A stretch of DNA of 49,058 nucleotides from Candidatus Izemoplasma sp. (GTDB lineage Bacteria > Bacillota_I > Bacilli_A > Izemoplasmatales > Hujiaoplasmataceae). Each line of letters starts with the position of its first letter. The first letter of the stretch is position 1. Below, one piece after another: positions 1 through 7,958 of this stretch. Location of the stretch: NCBI GenBank assembly GCA_021736305.1, contig JAIPGD010000005.1, positions 1-49,058 of the forward strand, written 5' to 3'. The notes under the pieces were generated by a model. The model did no database searches and was not told where the DNA came from. It saw only the letters and a list, made by a program, of their open reading frames with translations. A program made the position numbers and the translations under genes.

Positions 1-135
1 AAGAGGCCTCGTGAGTGCACGAGACCACTATTTAAAAATTCATACTGTAATATAAATTGAACCGCCCTGTACGTGAACCGTACGCAGGGTGGTGTGAGAG
101 GGGCGAAAATAATTAATATTTAGCCTCTACTCGAT
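1..135 (+). mobile_element. 3' end of a group II intron (class C type), domains V and VI
   Basis: Positions 59-93 fold as a domain V hairpin. The strand beginning ACCGCCCTG pairs with AGGGTGGT, and a 2-nt bulge (GC, 84-85) lies on the 3' side, as in domain V. The catalytic triad reads CGC, as in class C introns. Positions 96-128 (AGAGG...GCCTCT) form domain VI with an unpaired A at 129, seven bases before the likely 3' end CTACTCGAT at about 135. Positions 2-55 are open in one frame, ending in TAA, and could be the last codons of the intron's reverse transcriptase, but this is too short to judge. The body of the intron lies outside the window. Confidence 0.78.
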
Positions 136-257
136 TAAAATACTAAATAAAACAAACATTATTACATTTATAATTATTGCTTATGTATTTAAAACAAAAA
201 TTATAAGTTCAAAAAGAAAAACAAAAGAAATGAAAGATATATTTCTTATAATGATAA

Positions 258-286
258 TTGAAGAAAATATGCTTTCGTGCTATAAT
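258..286 (+). promoter_or_regulatory. sigma-A type promoter of the AspRS gene
   Basis: TTGAAG (258-263) and TATAAT (281-286) are separated by 17 bases, with a TG one base before the -10 (TGcTATAAT). It sits 35 bases before the start codon. The stretch 136-257 between intron and promoter shows nothing else recognisable. Confidence 0.75.
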
Positions 287-321
287 TGAGAAGATATTTC
301 AAAAGAAAATAGAGGTAGATT

Positions 322-1641
322 ATGGGGAAAATATATTTTAAAGATTTGGCTAACTATTATAATCAAGAAATTGAACTTCAAGGTTTTGTAGATAAGGTTA
401 GGGATTTGCAGTATGTTCAGTTCGTTATATTGCGAGACTCATCTGCAAAAGTGCAGATGACAATCGAAAAAAACGAGGAAAACAAAGTATTAAATGAAAT
501 AGTTTCTGATTTAACCAAAGAAAGTACCCTTTTAGCTAAGGGTATAATATATAAACAAGATAAAGTTAAATTAAGAGGTATGGAATTCATACCTAAAACA
601 ATTGAAATTACTTCGAAAAGTGAAGAAGAACTTCCAATTGATATTTTAGATTTTAATAATAAGTCTAAACAAGACTTGCGGTTAGATAATCGCTTTTTAG
701 ACTTAAGGTTAGAAAAAAACTATTTAATTTTTAAAGGTCAAACAATAGCTGAAATGGCTATGAGAGAATATTGGTTAAGAAATGACTTTATTGAAATACA
801 TTCGCCTAAAATACTTGGTACAGCATCTGAAACTGGTGCTGAAGTTTTTGATTTAGAATATTTTGGCAAGAAAGTCTATTTAGCACAATCGCCACAATTT
901 TATAAACAAATGGCTATGGGCGCAGGATTTAATAATGTTTTTGAAATCGGTCCCGTTTTTAGAGCTGAGAATTCACACACAGCTTACCATGCTACAGAAT
1001 TCACTTCTGTTGATTGCGAAATTAGTTGGATTAAGTCTTTTCATGAAGTAATGGATATAGAAGAAGAAAAATTAATAGAAGTGATGAAAAAAATAAAAAA
1101 TGATATTGGTGAAGACTATCAACGTATTTTCAAAAAGGAAATTGCAGTACCTCAAGAAAAATTCCCAAGAATCAATTTCTATGATGCTAAAAAAATTGTT
1201 CAAGATAATTATAATTATGTAGGAAAAAAAGATTTCGATTTTGATCGTAGAGAAGAAGAGCTTATCTGTATATACGCAAAAAAGAAATTGAATTCTGAAT
1301 TTGTGTTTGTAACTGATTATCCATTTGAAGCGCGACCTTTTTATCATATGATTGATCCTGAAACTAAATTAACAAAAAGTTTTGATTTATTATATAAAGG
1401 AATAGAAATCACTACTGGTGCTCAAAGAGAACATCGAATTGATATTTTAGAAAAACAAGCATTAGAAAAAGATATGAATTTAGAATCTATAGATTTCTAT
1501 CTAAACTTCTTTAGATATGGTATGCCACCTCATGGTGGATATGGTTTTGGTTTAACAAGGTTTTTAATGCGTTTGTTTGAAGTGGATAGTATACGCGATG
1601 TAACATTCTTATATAGAGGTCCTAACCGCGTTATGCCCTAG
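322..1641 (+). CDS. aspS: aspartyl-tRNA synthetase, archaeal/non-bacterial type (AspRS2)
   Basis: Class IIb synthetase charging tRNA with aspartate in the cytoplasm. An N-terminal OB-fold anticodon-binding domain (about 1-100) is followed by the catalytic core: motif 1 RFLDLR (124-129), motif 2 FRAENSHT (213-220) and motif 3 GLTRFLMR (410-417). At 439 aa it lacks the large GAD insertion of ordinary bacterial AspRS (about 590 aa), so it belongs to the archaeal/eukaryal-like AspRS group. RFLDLR and the motif 2 context favour Asp over Asn specificity. Members of this group often also aspartylate tRNA-Asn for GatCAB; whether this one does cannot be seen. It has its own promoter, SD (AGAGGT, 311-316) and terminator, so it is monocistronic. 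Confidence 0.9.
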   Translation: MGKIYFKDLANYYNQEIELQGFVDKVRDLQYVQFVILRDSSAKVQMTIEKNEENKVLNEIVSDLTKESTLLAKGIIYKQDKVKLRGMEFIPKTIEITSKSEEELPIDILDFNNKSKQDLRLDNRFLDLRLEKNYLIFKGQTIAEMAMREYWLRNDFIEIHSPKILGTASETGAEVFDLEYFGKKVYLAQSPQFYKQMAMGAGFNNVFEIGPVFRAENSHTAYHATEFTSVDCEISWIKSFHEVMDIEEEKLIEVMKKIKNDIGEDYQRIFKKEIAVPQEKFPRINFYDAKKIVQDNYNYVGKKDFDFDRREEELICIYAKKKLNSEFVFVTDYPFEARPFYHMIDPETKLTKSFDLLYKGIEITTGAQREHRIDILEKQALEKDMNLESIDFYLNFFRYGMPPHGGYGFGLTRFLMRLFEVDSIRDVTFLYRGPNRVMP

Positions 1642-1650
1642 GTATATATT

Positions 1651-1687
1651 GGATTATTTCTAATTAATAGAAATAATCCTTTTTTTT
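1651..1687 (+). terminator. Rho-independent terminator of aspS
   Basis: A perfect 11-bp stem GGATTATTTCT / AGAAATAATCC (1651-1661, 1669-1679) with a 7-nt loop is followed by eight T. Confidence 0.92.
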
Positions 1688-1764
1688 AGAATAACGATTT
1701 CCTTGATTTGTAATATAAACTTTAATCAAAATATATAAGACAAATAACAAAATCCATTAACTTA

Positions 1765-1773
1765 TGTTAAAAT
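1765..1773 (+). promoter_or_regulatory. extended -10 promoter before the pseudouridine synthase gene
   Basis: TGtTAAAAT at 1765-1773. A weak -35 (TAACAA, 1745-1750) lies 17 bases upstream. It is the only promoter-like element between the aspS terminator and the next gene. Confidence 0.45.
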
Positions 1774-1795
1774 ATTTAAGAGGTTATTAATTATT

Positions 1796-2479
1796 ATGAA
1801 TATATTATATGAAGATAATCATTTAATTGTGTGTGTTAAAGAACCTGGAGTATTATCTCAAGCTGGTTCTTTGGATATGCCTGATATGTTAACAAAAATA
1901 AAAGCATATATAAAAGAAAAATATAACAAGCCAGGAAATGTATATCTTGGGCTCGTGCATAGGCTTGATTTAAATGTAGGCGGTGTAATGGTTTTTGCTA
2001 AAACTTCTAAAGCTGCAAAAAGATTAAATGAACAAATTAGATATCACTCAATAGAGAAAAAATATCTTGCTGTTGTAATTGGAGCTTTAGATAAAAATAA
2101 AATTTATAGTTTAGAAAATTATATTATTAAAGATACTACAAATAAAAAAGCAATTATTTCAAATAAAGAAAATGGGAAATATGCTAAATTATCATTTAAA
2201 GTAATTGAAAACTTAGTAATTGATAAGCAAATTTATTCTTTAATCGATATTGATTTAGAGACAGGAAGATTTCACCAGATTAGAGTTCAACTAGCAAATA
2301 TTAATCATCCATTATATGGTGATAATAAATATGGCCCAAAAACATTAGGGTATGAACTTGGATTATATGCCTATTCACTAAGTTTTTATCATCCAACAAA
2401 AAAAGAAAAACTAATATTTACTCATTATCCTAATGAAGGAATTTTTAAAAATTATAAAAAAATTTTGAAGGGGAATTAA
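1796..2479 (+). CDS. RluA/RluD-family RNA pseudouridine synthase
   Basis: Isomerises uridine to pseudouridine in rRNA or tRNA. The catalytic motif HRLD is at 55-58 with Asp58 as nucleophile. The family-typical TSG after it is replaced by LNVGG. The RxHQIR-type segment is present as TGRFHQIRVQL (about 157-167). At 227 aa it lacks the N-terminal S4 domain of RluD, so it resembles the short stand-alone members (RluA/TruC/YtzG-like). The target nucleotide cannot be told from sequence. The start is ATG with AGAGG about 12 bases upstream. It ends 3 bases before galT, so the two are probably co-transcribed. Confidence 0.85.
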   Translation: MNILYEDNHLIVCVKEPGVLSQAGSLDMPDMLTKIKAYIKEKYNKPGNVYLGLVHRLDLNVGGVMVFAKTSKAAKRLNEQIRYHSIEKKYLAVVIGALDKNKIYSLENYIIKDTTNKKAIISNKENGKYAKLSFKVIENLVIDKQIYSLIDIDLETGRFHQIRVQLANINHPLYGDNKYGPKTLGYELGLYAYSLSFYHPTKKEKLIFTHYPNEGIFKNYKKILKGN

Positions 2480-2482
2480 GAT

Positions 2483-3952
2483 ATGATAAATAAAAAAATA
2501 AATCAATTAATTATATATGGTCTTGAACATAATTTATTAAAAGAAGATGATAAATATTATGCAGTTAATAGAATTTTGACTATATTAAATTTAAAAAAAT
2601 TTAATTGGGAAGAAATCGAATCAACAAATTTTTCTGAAATAATCCAAGGAATTATTGATTTTGCTCTTAAAAACAAAATAATTACTCATGATTCTATAAC
2701 TGAAAGAGATGCTTTTGAGGCGCGTATAGTTGATTGTTTAATTCCAAGGCCAAGTGAATTAAATAAAATATTCCGTAATTATTATAAAAAAGCACCTAGA
2801 TATGCTACTGACTTTCTTCATAAGTTTTCAATTGACACAAATTATATTAAAGTAAATAGAATTAAAAAAAATATTCAATATAAGTATCAAGGCAAATATG
2901 CAGATTTGATTTTAGCTATTAATTTATCGAAACCAGAAAAAGATCCGATGGACATAAAAAAACAAAATCAAGATAACTCAAAATATCCAATATGTCCATT
3001 GTGTATGGAAAATGTTGGCTCATATCAAACTCCTTCCTTAGCGCCAAGATCTAATCATCGTGTGGTATCTATTTCTTTGGATAATGAAAAAGATGCTTGG
3101 GGTATTCAATATTCACCATACGCTTATTTTAATGAGCATATGATTGTTTTAAGAAAAGAACATTCTGATATGTATGTGAACGAAAAAACTTTTTCAGAAT
3201 TAATTGATTTTATCAATAAATTCCCTCATTATTTAATTGGTTCTAATGCAGGTTTACCTATAGTAGGTGGTTCAATATTATCACATCATCATTTCCAGGG
3301 AGGTAGATTTGACTTCCCAATTGAATCTGCTAGAGTAATAAAGAAATACAAAAAAAATCGTGTAAATATTGAAGTGTTAGACTGGCCAATGGCAACTATA
3401 CGATTTTCTGGTAATAATGAAAATCGTATTCTTGATATGGTTAATCAAGTTTACCAATATTGGCAAACATACACTAATGAGGAAATTATGGTTTTTGCAA
3501 AAACCAATGAAGAACATAACACTGTAACACCGATTGTTAAGTTAAATGGCTCAAATTATAATTTCTATATGATTTTGAGAAATAATTATACTACTAAAGA
3601 ATTTCCCTATGGTTTATTTCATACTAAGCCAGAAAGATTTCACATCAAAAAAGAAAATATAGGTTTAATCGAAGTTATGGGAATGGCTATATTGCCTGGT
3701 AGGTTAATGGAAGAATTAGAGTTGATTAAGGATGTATTAAACCAGGAAAAGAAAATTAGTGATGATGATTTGTTGTTGAAACACAGTAAGTGGATTGAAG
3801 AATTACAATCAAAGAATATTAACGAAGATATAGATATTTATCTTAGAGATGATATTGGAAGAATATTCGAAAATATGTTAGAAGATGCAAATGTATTTAA
3901 GTTTGGAGATATAAATAACTTTTTAGATTTTGTTGAAAAAGCAATTTATTAA
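2483..3952 (+). CDS. galT: UDP-glucose--hexose-1-phosphate uridylyltransferase, class II (Firmicutes type)
   Basis: Leloir-pathway enzyme exchanging UMP between UDP-glucose and galactose-1-phosphate. Length (489 aa) and organisation match the class II GalT of lactobacilli and bacilli, not the 350-aa E. coli class. Visible features are CPLC at 171-174, a conserved NHRVVSISL segment after it, and the active-site block SHHHFQGG at 267-274, where the uridylylated histidine of the H-x-H-x-Q type motif is expected. No galK, galE or galM lies nearby, so the gene is an orphan sharing an operon with the pseudouridine synthase. It could supply UDP-sugars for glycolipids or process galactose; context does not decide. 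Confidence 0.9.
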   Translation: MINKKINQLIIYGLEHNLLKEDDKYYAVNRILTILNLKKFNWEEIESTNFSEIIQGIIDFALKNKIITHDSITERDAFEARIVDCLIPRPSELNKIFRNYYKKAPRYATDFLHKFSIDTNYIKVNRIKKNIQYKYQGKYADLILAINLSKPEKDPMDIKKQNQDNSKYPICPLCMENVGSYQTPSLAPRSNHRVVSISLDNEKDAWGIQYSPYAYFNEHMIVLRKEHSDMYVNEKTFSELIDFINKFPHYLIGSNAGLPIVGGSILSHHHFQGGRFDFPIESARVIKKYKKNRVNIEVLDWPMATIRFSGNNENRILDMVNQVYQYWQTYTNEEIMVFAKTNEEHNTVTPIVKLNGSNYNFYMILRNNYTTKEFPYGLFHTKPERFHIKKENIGLIEVMGMAILPGRLMEELELIKDVLNQEKKISDDDLLLKHSKWIEELQSKNINEDIDIYLRDDIGRIFENMLEDANVFKFGDINNFLDFVEKAIY

Positions 3953-3974
3953 TCTTCATTAAATATTTATTTTA

Positions 3975-3983
3975 TGATATAAT
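3975..3983 (+). promoter_or_regulatory. extended -10 promoter of proS
   Basis: TGaTATAAT at 3975-3983, only 21 bases before the chosen start. The hexamer 17 bases upstream (TTCATT, 3955-3960) is a poor -35, as expected for an extended -10 promoter. Confidence 0.65.
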
Positions 3984-4004
3984 TACTTGAAAATGAGGTG
4001 TAAC

Positions 4005-5441
4005 ATGGGAAAGAAAAATTTTGTTAAAGCAATTACTTCAAGAGATGATGATTTTGCTCAATGGTATACAGACGTTTGTCGTAAAGCCGAACTAATGGAC
4101 TACTCTGATGCAAAAGGATTTATTATTTATCGTCCTTATGGATATGCTTTATGGGAAAATATGAAGAATTATTTAGATGGAGAGTTTAAAAAAACTGGAC
4201 ATGAAAATGTGTATATGCCTTTAGTGATTCCAGAATCACTATTTATGAAAGAAGCTGAACATGTTGAAGGTTTCGCTCCAGAAACCGCTATAATTACAAT
4301 TGGCGGTAATGAGGAATTACAAGAAAGATTAATTATAAGACCTACTTCTGAAGTTTTATTTTGTAATCATTATTCTAAAATTATAGAATCTCATAGGGAT
4401 TTACCAAAGAAATACAATCAATGGTGTTCTGTGGTTCGATGGGAAAAAACTACAAGACCTTTTTTAAGAGGATCTGAATTTTTATGGCAAGAAGGTCATA
4501 CTGTTCATTCTAATGAACAAGAGGCAAAAAAAGAAGCATTAGATATCTTGAAAATTTATGAGAATCTTGGCAAAGAAATTTTAGCTATTCCATTTATTAC
4601 CGGTTTAAAAACAGAAAAAGAAAAATTTGCAGGAGCTGTTGATACATATACTATTGAAGCACTCATGCATGATAATAAAGCTCTTCAAAGTGGAACGACA
4701 CATTATTTAGGTACAGGATTTTCAAAAGCTTTTGATATTAAATTTCAAGATAAAGATGGAAAAGTTAAACCTGTATATCAAACTTCATGGGGAGTTTCTA
4801 CACGCTTAATTGGTGCCGTTATTATGGTTCATGGTGATGATTCAGGGCTGGTTTTGCCTCCACGTTTAGCTCCTGTTCAAGTTGATATTATTCCAATTAT
4901 GCAACATGTAGAAGGTGTATTAGAAAAGGCTGAAGAAATTAAAGAAAAATTACAAAAATTAAACATCAGAGTTAAACTCGATGAAACTGATAAATCGCCA
5001 GGATGGAAGTTTTCCGAATCAGAAATGAAAGGCACTCCAATAAGAATCGAGCTAGGACCAAGAGATTTGAAAGAGAATAAAGTTGTAGTTGTAAAACGAT
5101 ATAATCGCGAAAAAGAAACGATTTCAATCGATGACATTGTAGATTATATACCAAAGACATTGGAAAACATACATCAAGAAATGTATAATCAAGCACTTGA
5201 AAATGTCATGAAAAATACTCGTGAAGCATATGATTATGAAACATTTAAAAAGATTATGAATGAAAAATCTGGATATGTTAAAATGATGTGGTGTGGTGAT
5301 GATGCTTGTGAAACTAAGATAAAAGAAGATACGAAAGCAACAGCTAGATGTATGCCATTTGATCAGACGCCAATTGGAGAAGAATGTCCAGTTTGTAAAA
5401 GAAAAGCTAAACATGTTGTGTTCTATGCTAAAGCTTATTAG
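4005..5441 (+). CDS. proS: prolyl-tRNA synthetase, eukaryote/archaeon-like type
   Basis: Class II synthetase attaching proline to tRNA-Pro. Motif 2 is seen as VVRWEKTTRPFLRGSEFLWQ-type sequence, and the C-terminus carries a zinc-binding-like Cys set (CGDDAC, then CPVCK) ending in the YAKAY tail characteristic of this class. At 478 aa it lacks the editing insertion domain of the standard bacterial ProS and matches the ProS of mycoplasmas and archaea. The start is ATG 4005 because GAGGTG (3995-4000) lies 4 bases before it; an in-frame TTG at 3987 lies before that SD and is unlikely. It has its own extended -10 promoter and a strong terminator. Confidence 0.94.
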   Translation: MGKKNFVKAITSRDDDFAQWYTDVCRKAELMDYSDAKGFIIYRPYGYALWENMKNYLDGEFKKTGHENVYMPLVIPESLFMKEAEHVEGFAPETAIITIGGNEELQERLIIRPTSEVLFCNHYSKIIESHRDLPKKYNQWCSVVRWEKTTRPFLRGSEFLWQEGHTVHSNEQEAKKEALDILKIYENLGKEILAIPFITGLKTEKEKFAGAVDTYTIEALMHDNKALQSGTTHYLGTGFSKAFDIKFQDKDGKVKPVYQTSWGVSTRLIGAVIMVHGDDSGLVLPPRLAPVQVDIIPIMQHVEGVLEKAEEIKEKLQKLNIRVKLDETDKSPGWKFSESEMKGTPIRIELGPRDLKENKVVVVKRYNREKETISIDDIVDYIPKTLENIHQEMYNQALENVMKNTREAYDYETFKKIMNEKSGYVKMMWCGDDACETKIKEDTKATARCMPFDQTPIGEECPVCKRKAKHVVFYAKAY

Positions 5442-5460
5442 TTAAAAATTAAAATAACAT

Positions 5461-5500
5461 AAAAGGCTTAGTTCTATTAAATTAGAACTAAGCCTTTTAT
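5461..5500. terminator. bidirectional terminator between proS and the fumarase operon
   Basis: A perfect 16-bp stem AAAAGGCTTAGTTCTA / TAGAACTAAGCCTTTT (5461-5476, 5483-5498) has A- and T-rich flanks on both sides, so it can serve proS (+) and the converging fumarase genes (-). Confidence 0.92.
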
Positions 5501-5533
5501 TGTATAATAACAAAACATATAGAAACATGCTGA

Positions 5534-6058
5534 CTATTTAAATATAGAATTACCCTTTGAATCTATCGCAACTATAGCAGGGAAATTAATGACTTTTAAT
5601 CGGTGAATAGCTTCTGATTCTAAATGATTATAAGCGATTTTGGTGTTTTCAATTACTGTTTTTGATAATTTTGCACCTAATCCACCAATCGCAATTAAAT
5701 ATACAGCTTCATTTTCAACAAGTGATTTAGTAAATGCATCGCTTCTTGGCCCTTTTCCAATCATGATTTTTAATCCATTTTCCATGAGAGTGGGACTAAA
5801 CTTATCCATTCTATAGCTTGAAGTTGGGCCACACGCACCAATTACTTGATTAGGTCTAGCTGGTGTAGGACCAACATAATATACAATTTGATCCTTAATA
5901 TCAAAAGGAGTTTTTTCTTTTTTATTTATCGCATCAACTAATAACTTATGAGCAGCATCTCTTGCAGTATAAATATAGCCACTAATTAATACCTCTTGAC
6001 CAGCTATTAGAGTTTCTCTTGTAGAATCGTTAATTGGAGTTGTTAATTTTTTTTCCAA
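5534..6058 (-). CDS. class I fumarate hydratase (or tartrate dehydratase) beta subunit
   Basis: C-terminal half of a two-subunit class I fumarase that interconverts fumarate and malate together with the alpha subunit. The signature stretch PTPARPNQVIGACGPTSSYRMD and the following GKGPRSDAF are those of the FumA C-terminal/TtdB family; length (174 aa) is typical of the split form. The start is TTG at 6058, chosen because GAGGTG (6066-6071) lies 7 bases upstream; it overlaps the alpha gene by 29 bases, implying translational coupling. L-tartrate dehydratase or another hydro-lyase of the same fold cannot be excluded. Confidence 0.88.
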   Translation of the reverse strand: MEKKLTTPINDSTRETLIAGQEVLISGYIYTARDAAHKLLVDAINKKEKTPFDIKDQIVYYVGPTPARPNQVIGACGPTSSYRMDKFSPTLMENGLKIMIGKGPRSDAFTKSLVENEAVYLIAIGGLGAKLSKTVIENTKIAYNHLESEAIHRLKVINFPAIVAIDSKGNSIFK

Positions 6059-6896
6059 CTAATGTCACCTCTTTCTTTCTAGCACTATGGCATTGAAGAT
6101 TAACTGCTACAGGCAATGATGCAATATGACATGGATACGAATTTACTTTAACAGCTAATGCTGTTGTTAAACCGCCTAATCCCATTGGCCCAATATCTAG
6201 TTGATTAATCTTTTTAAGTAATTTTTCTTCGAGATTTCTGTCAATCAAACTTTTCGAAGAATCATTGATTTTTCTAAAAATTGCTTGTTTAGCAAGTAAG
6301 GCAACTTTTTCAAAATTTCCACCTATTCCAACTCCAACAATTAGGGGAGGACATGCCTTTCCACCAGCTAATTTTATTGTTTCTAAAACGAAATTAATGA
6401 TTCCTTCTTCACCTTCACTTGGGGATAACATTTTAAGTCTTGACATATTTTCGCTACCGCCACCTTTAGGTGCTATATGTATGTTTAGGTTTTTTCCCGG
6501 AATATAGTTATAATGAATAATTGCAGGAGTATTATCAAGTGTATTTATTCTGTTTAAGGGATGTTGAACAATTGATTTTCTTAAATATCCATCCATATAT
6601 GCTTTTCTTACGCCAGTGTTAATTGCTTTTTCTAAATCATATGAAAAAATTAATTGTCTGCCAATTTCTAGGAAGATAACTGCTACGCCAGTATCTTGGC
6701 AAAGAGGAATATTTTCTGTCTTTGCTATAACTTGATTCTCTATGATTTTACGTAAAATGCTTTTTCCTAATTTATTAGTTTCTAGCTTTTCTGCTCTTTC
6801 AAACTTATTAACTAATTTGTTATTTAAATTATAAGCAGAATCGATAAACATATCTTTGATAGTATTTATTATTTCGTTTCTTTCAACTGTATACAT
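6030..6896 (-). CDS. class I fumarate hydratase (or tartrate dehydratase) alpha subunit
   Basis: Binds the catalytic [4Fe-4S] cluster of the split class I fumarase. Three cysteines sit in the expected contexts: IPLCQDTG (Cys66), GKACPPLIVG (Cys182) and NLQCHSARK (Cys269). The PKGGGSENMS block (about 143-152) is also conserved. Length is 288 aa, normal for the alpha subunit. Transcription starts from an extended -10 on the minus strand about 20 bases upstream. No other TCA-cycle gene is visible, so a role in fumarate/malate interconversion outside a complete cycle is likely, but this is inference. Confidence 0.9.
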   Translation of the reverse strand: MYTVERNEIINTIKDMFIDSAYNLNNKLVNKFERAEKLETNKLGKSILRKIIENQVIAKTENIPLCQDTGVAVIFLEIGRQLIFSYDLEKAINTGVRKAYMDGYLRKSIVQHPLNRINTLDNTPAIIHYNYIPGKNLNIHIAPKGGGSENMSRLKMLSPSEGEEGIINFVLETIKLAGGKACPPLIVGVGIGGNFEKVALLAKQAIFRKINDSSKSLIDRNLEEKLLKKINQLDIGPMGLGGLTTALAVKVNSYPCHIASLPVAVNLQCHSARKKEVTLVGKKINNSN

Positions 6897-6916
6897 ATAC
6901 TCACCTCACAATAATT

Positions 6917-6945
6917 ATTATATCATTTTATAAATTTTAATTAAG
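6917..6945 (-). promoter_or_regulatory. extended -10 promoter of the fumarase operon
   Basis: On the minus strand TGaTATAAT occupies 6925-6917. The -35 position (6945-6940, CTTAAT) is poor. Confidence 0.6.
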
Positions 6946-6978
6946 AGATAATTTAAAATATGTATAAATAGAATCGTA

Positions 6979-7007
6979 TTTACAAAAAATCGATTTTTAG
7001 TTATAAT
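6979..7007 (+). promoter_or_regulatory. promoter of the DegV gene
   Basis: TTTACA (6979-6984), 17-base spacer, TATAAT (7002-7007). It is divergent from the fumarase promoter, with about 55 bases between the two -10 elements. Confidence 0.75.
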
Positions 7008-7027
7008 TCTATGTAAGGAAGGTAAAT

Positions 7028-7876
7028 ATGAACAAGATTAAATTAATTAGTGACAGTACTTGTGATTTAAGTAAAGAGTTAATTGAAAAATATGACATAG
7101 AAATAATTCCCTTATACGTGAATTTTAAAAGTAAGTCATATTTAGATGGTAAAGATTTAACAGTTGCTGAAATGTATGACTTAGTATCAAAAACAAATGA
7201 ATTGCCTAAAACTGCTGCGCCATCACCTGGAATTTTCTTTGAAACATTTAAAAAATATCTTGATGAAGGTTATGAAATAATATATACAGGTATTGGTTCT
7301 AAATTTTCAGCTTCTTTTAATAGCGCTAAAATTGCTAGCGAAATGTTAGAATCAGAAAATATATATTTAGTCGATTCACTAAACTTATCATCAGGTTCAG
7401 GTTTATTACTTTTAAAAGCCGGGGAAATGATAAAGTCAGAAATGATAGCATCAGAAATTAAAATAAAAATGGAAGAATTAGTTCCAAAGGTTAGAAGTCA
7501 ATTTGTAATTAAAACATTAGAATATTTATACAAGGGTGGTAGGCTTAATGGATTAAGCGCACTCTTTGGTAGTTTTTTAAGAGTTAAACCAATAATTAAA
7601 GTTAGAGATGGATTAATGGCTGTTGGCAAGAAAGGCCGAGGTAATGTCAAAAACGCAATAAACATTATGGTAAAAGACATGTTGAATGAAAAAGAAAATA
7701 TCGATAACGAATTTATGATGATTACTCATTCGATGGCTAAGGAAGATACAGATTATATAAAGGAAAAAATAGAATCAAAAGTAAATATTAGTAATCTTTA
7801 TGAGACGAGTGCTGGTTGTGTAATATCTAGTCATTGTGGTAAAGGCACAATTGGCATTTTATATATTTTAAAATAA
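7028..7876 (+). CDS. DegV family fatty-acid-binding protein (FakB-like)
   Basis: DegV proteins bind a fatty acid and, in the FakA/FakB system, present it to the fatty acid kinase for phosphorylation. The N-terminal SDSTCDLSKEL and the later TAAPSPGIF-type segment are family hallmarks, and the 282-aa length is standard. No fakA is visible in the window. It is a single gene between its own promoter and a terminator. The bound lipid and any physiological role beyond the family assignment cannot be inferred. Confidence 0.88.
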   Translation: MNKIKLISDSTCDLSKELIEKYDIEIIPLYVNFKSKSYLDGKDLTVAEMYDLVSKTNELPKTAAPSPGIFFETFKKYLDEGYEIIYTGIGSKFSASFNSAKIASEMLESENIYLVDSLNLSSGSGLLLLKAGEMIKSEMIASEIKIKMEELVPKVRSQFVIKTLEYLYKGGRLNGLSALFGSFLRVKPIIKVRDGLMAVGKKGRGNVKNAINIMVKDMLNEKENIDNEFMMITHSMAKEDTDYIKEKIESKVNISNLYETSAGCVISSHCGKGTIGILYILK

Positions 7877-7881
7877 AAGAA

Positions 7882-7908
7882 CTTATGCTGTGCATAAGAT
7901 TTTTTTTG
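7882..7908 (+). terminator. terminator of the DegV gene
   Basis: Stem CTTATGC / GCATAAG (7882-7888, 7892-7898) with a 3-nt loop is followed by a run of T. Confidence 0.85.
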
Positions 7909-7934
7909 CTTTTTTAATAGGAATAATGTAGAAT
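7906..7934 (+). promoter_or_regulatory. promoter of the first ABC exporter operon
   Basis: TTGCTT (7906-7911), 17-base spacer, TAGAAT (7929-7934). The -35 overlaps the end of the degV terminator T-run. Confidence 0.5.
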
Positions 7935-7940
7935 ACATTA
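7924..7940 (+). promoter_or_regulatory. operator-like dyad over the -10 of the first ABC exporter operon
   Basis: Perfect inverted repeat TAATGTA-GAA-TACATTA (7-3-7). It covers the -10 and the presumed transcription start, a position typical of a repressor site. The regulator is not identified; the sequence is unlike the dyad before the MarR gene. Confidence 0.5.
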
Positions 7941-7958
7941 CTATGGATGGTGAGGAAA

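Noticed and set aside
1072-1347. Open minus-strand frame inside aspS
   Set aside because: Shadow of a strongly conserved synthetase on the plus strand; no SD, no promoter, and a Phe/Ile-rich composition expected from antisense of AT-rich coding DNA.
5124-5414. Open minus-strand frame inside proS
   Set aside because: Antisense of the conserved zinc-binding end of ProS, no promoter or ribosome site, composition typical of a shadow frame.
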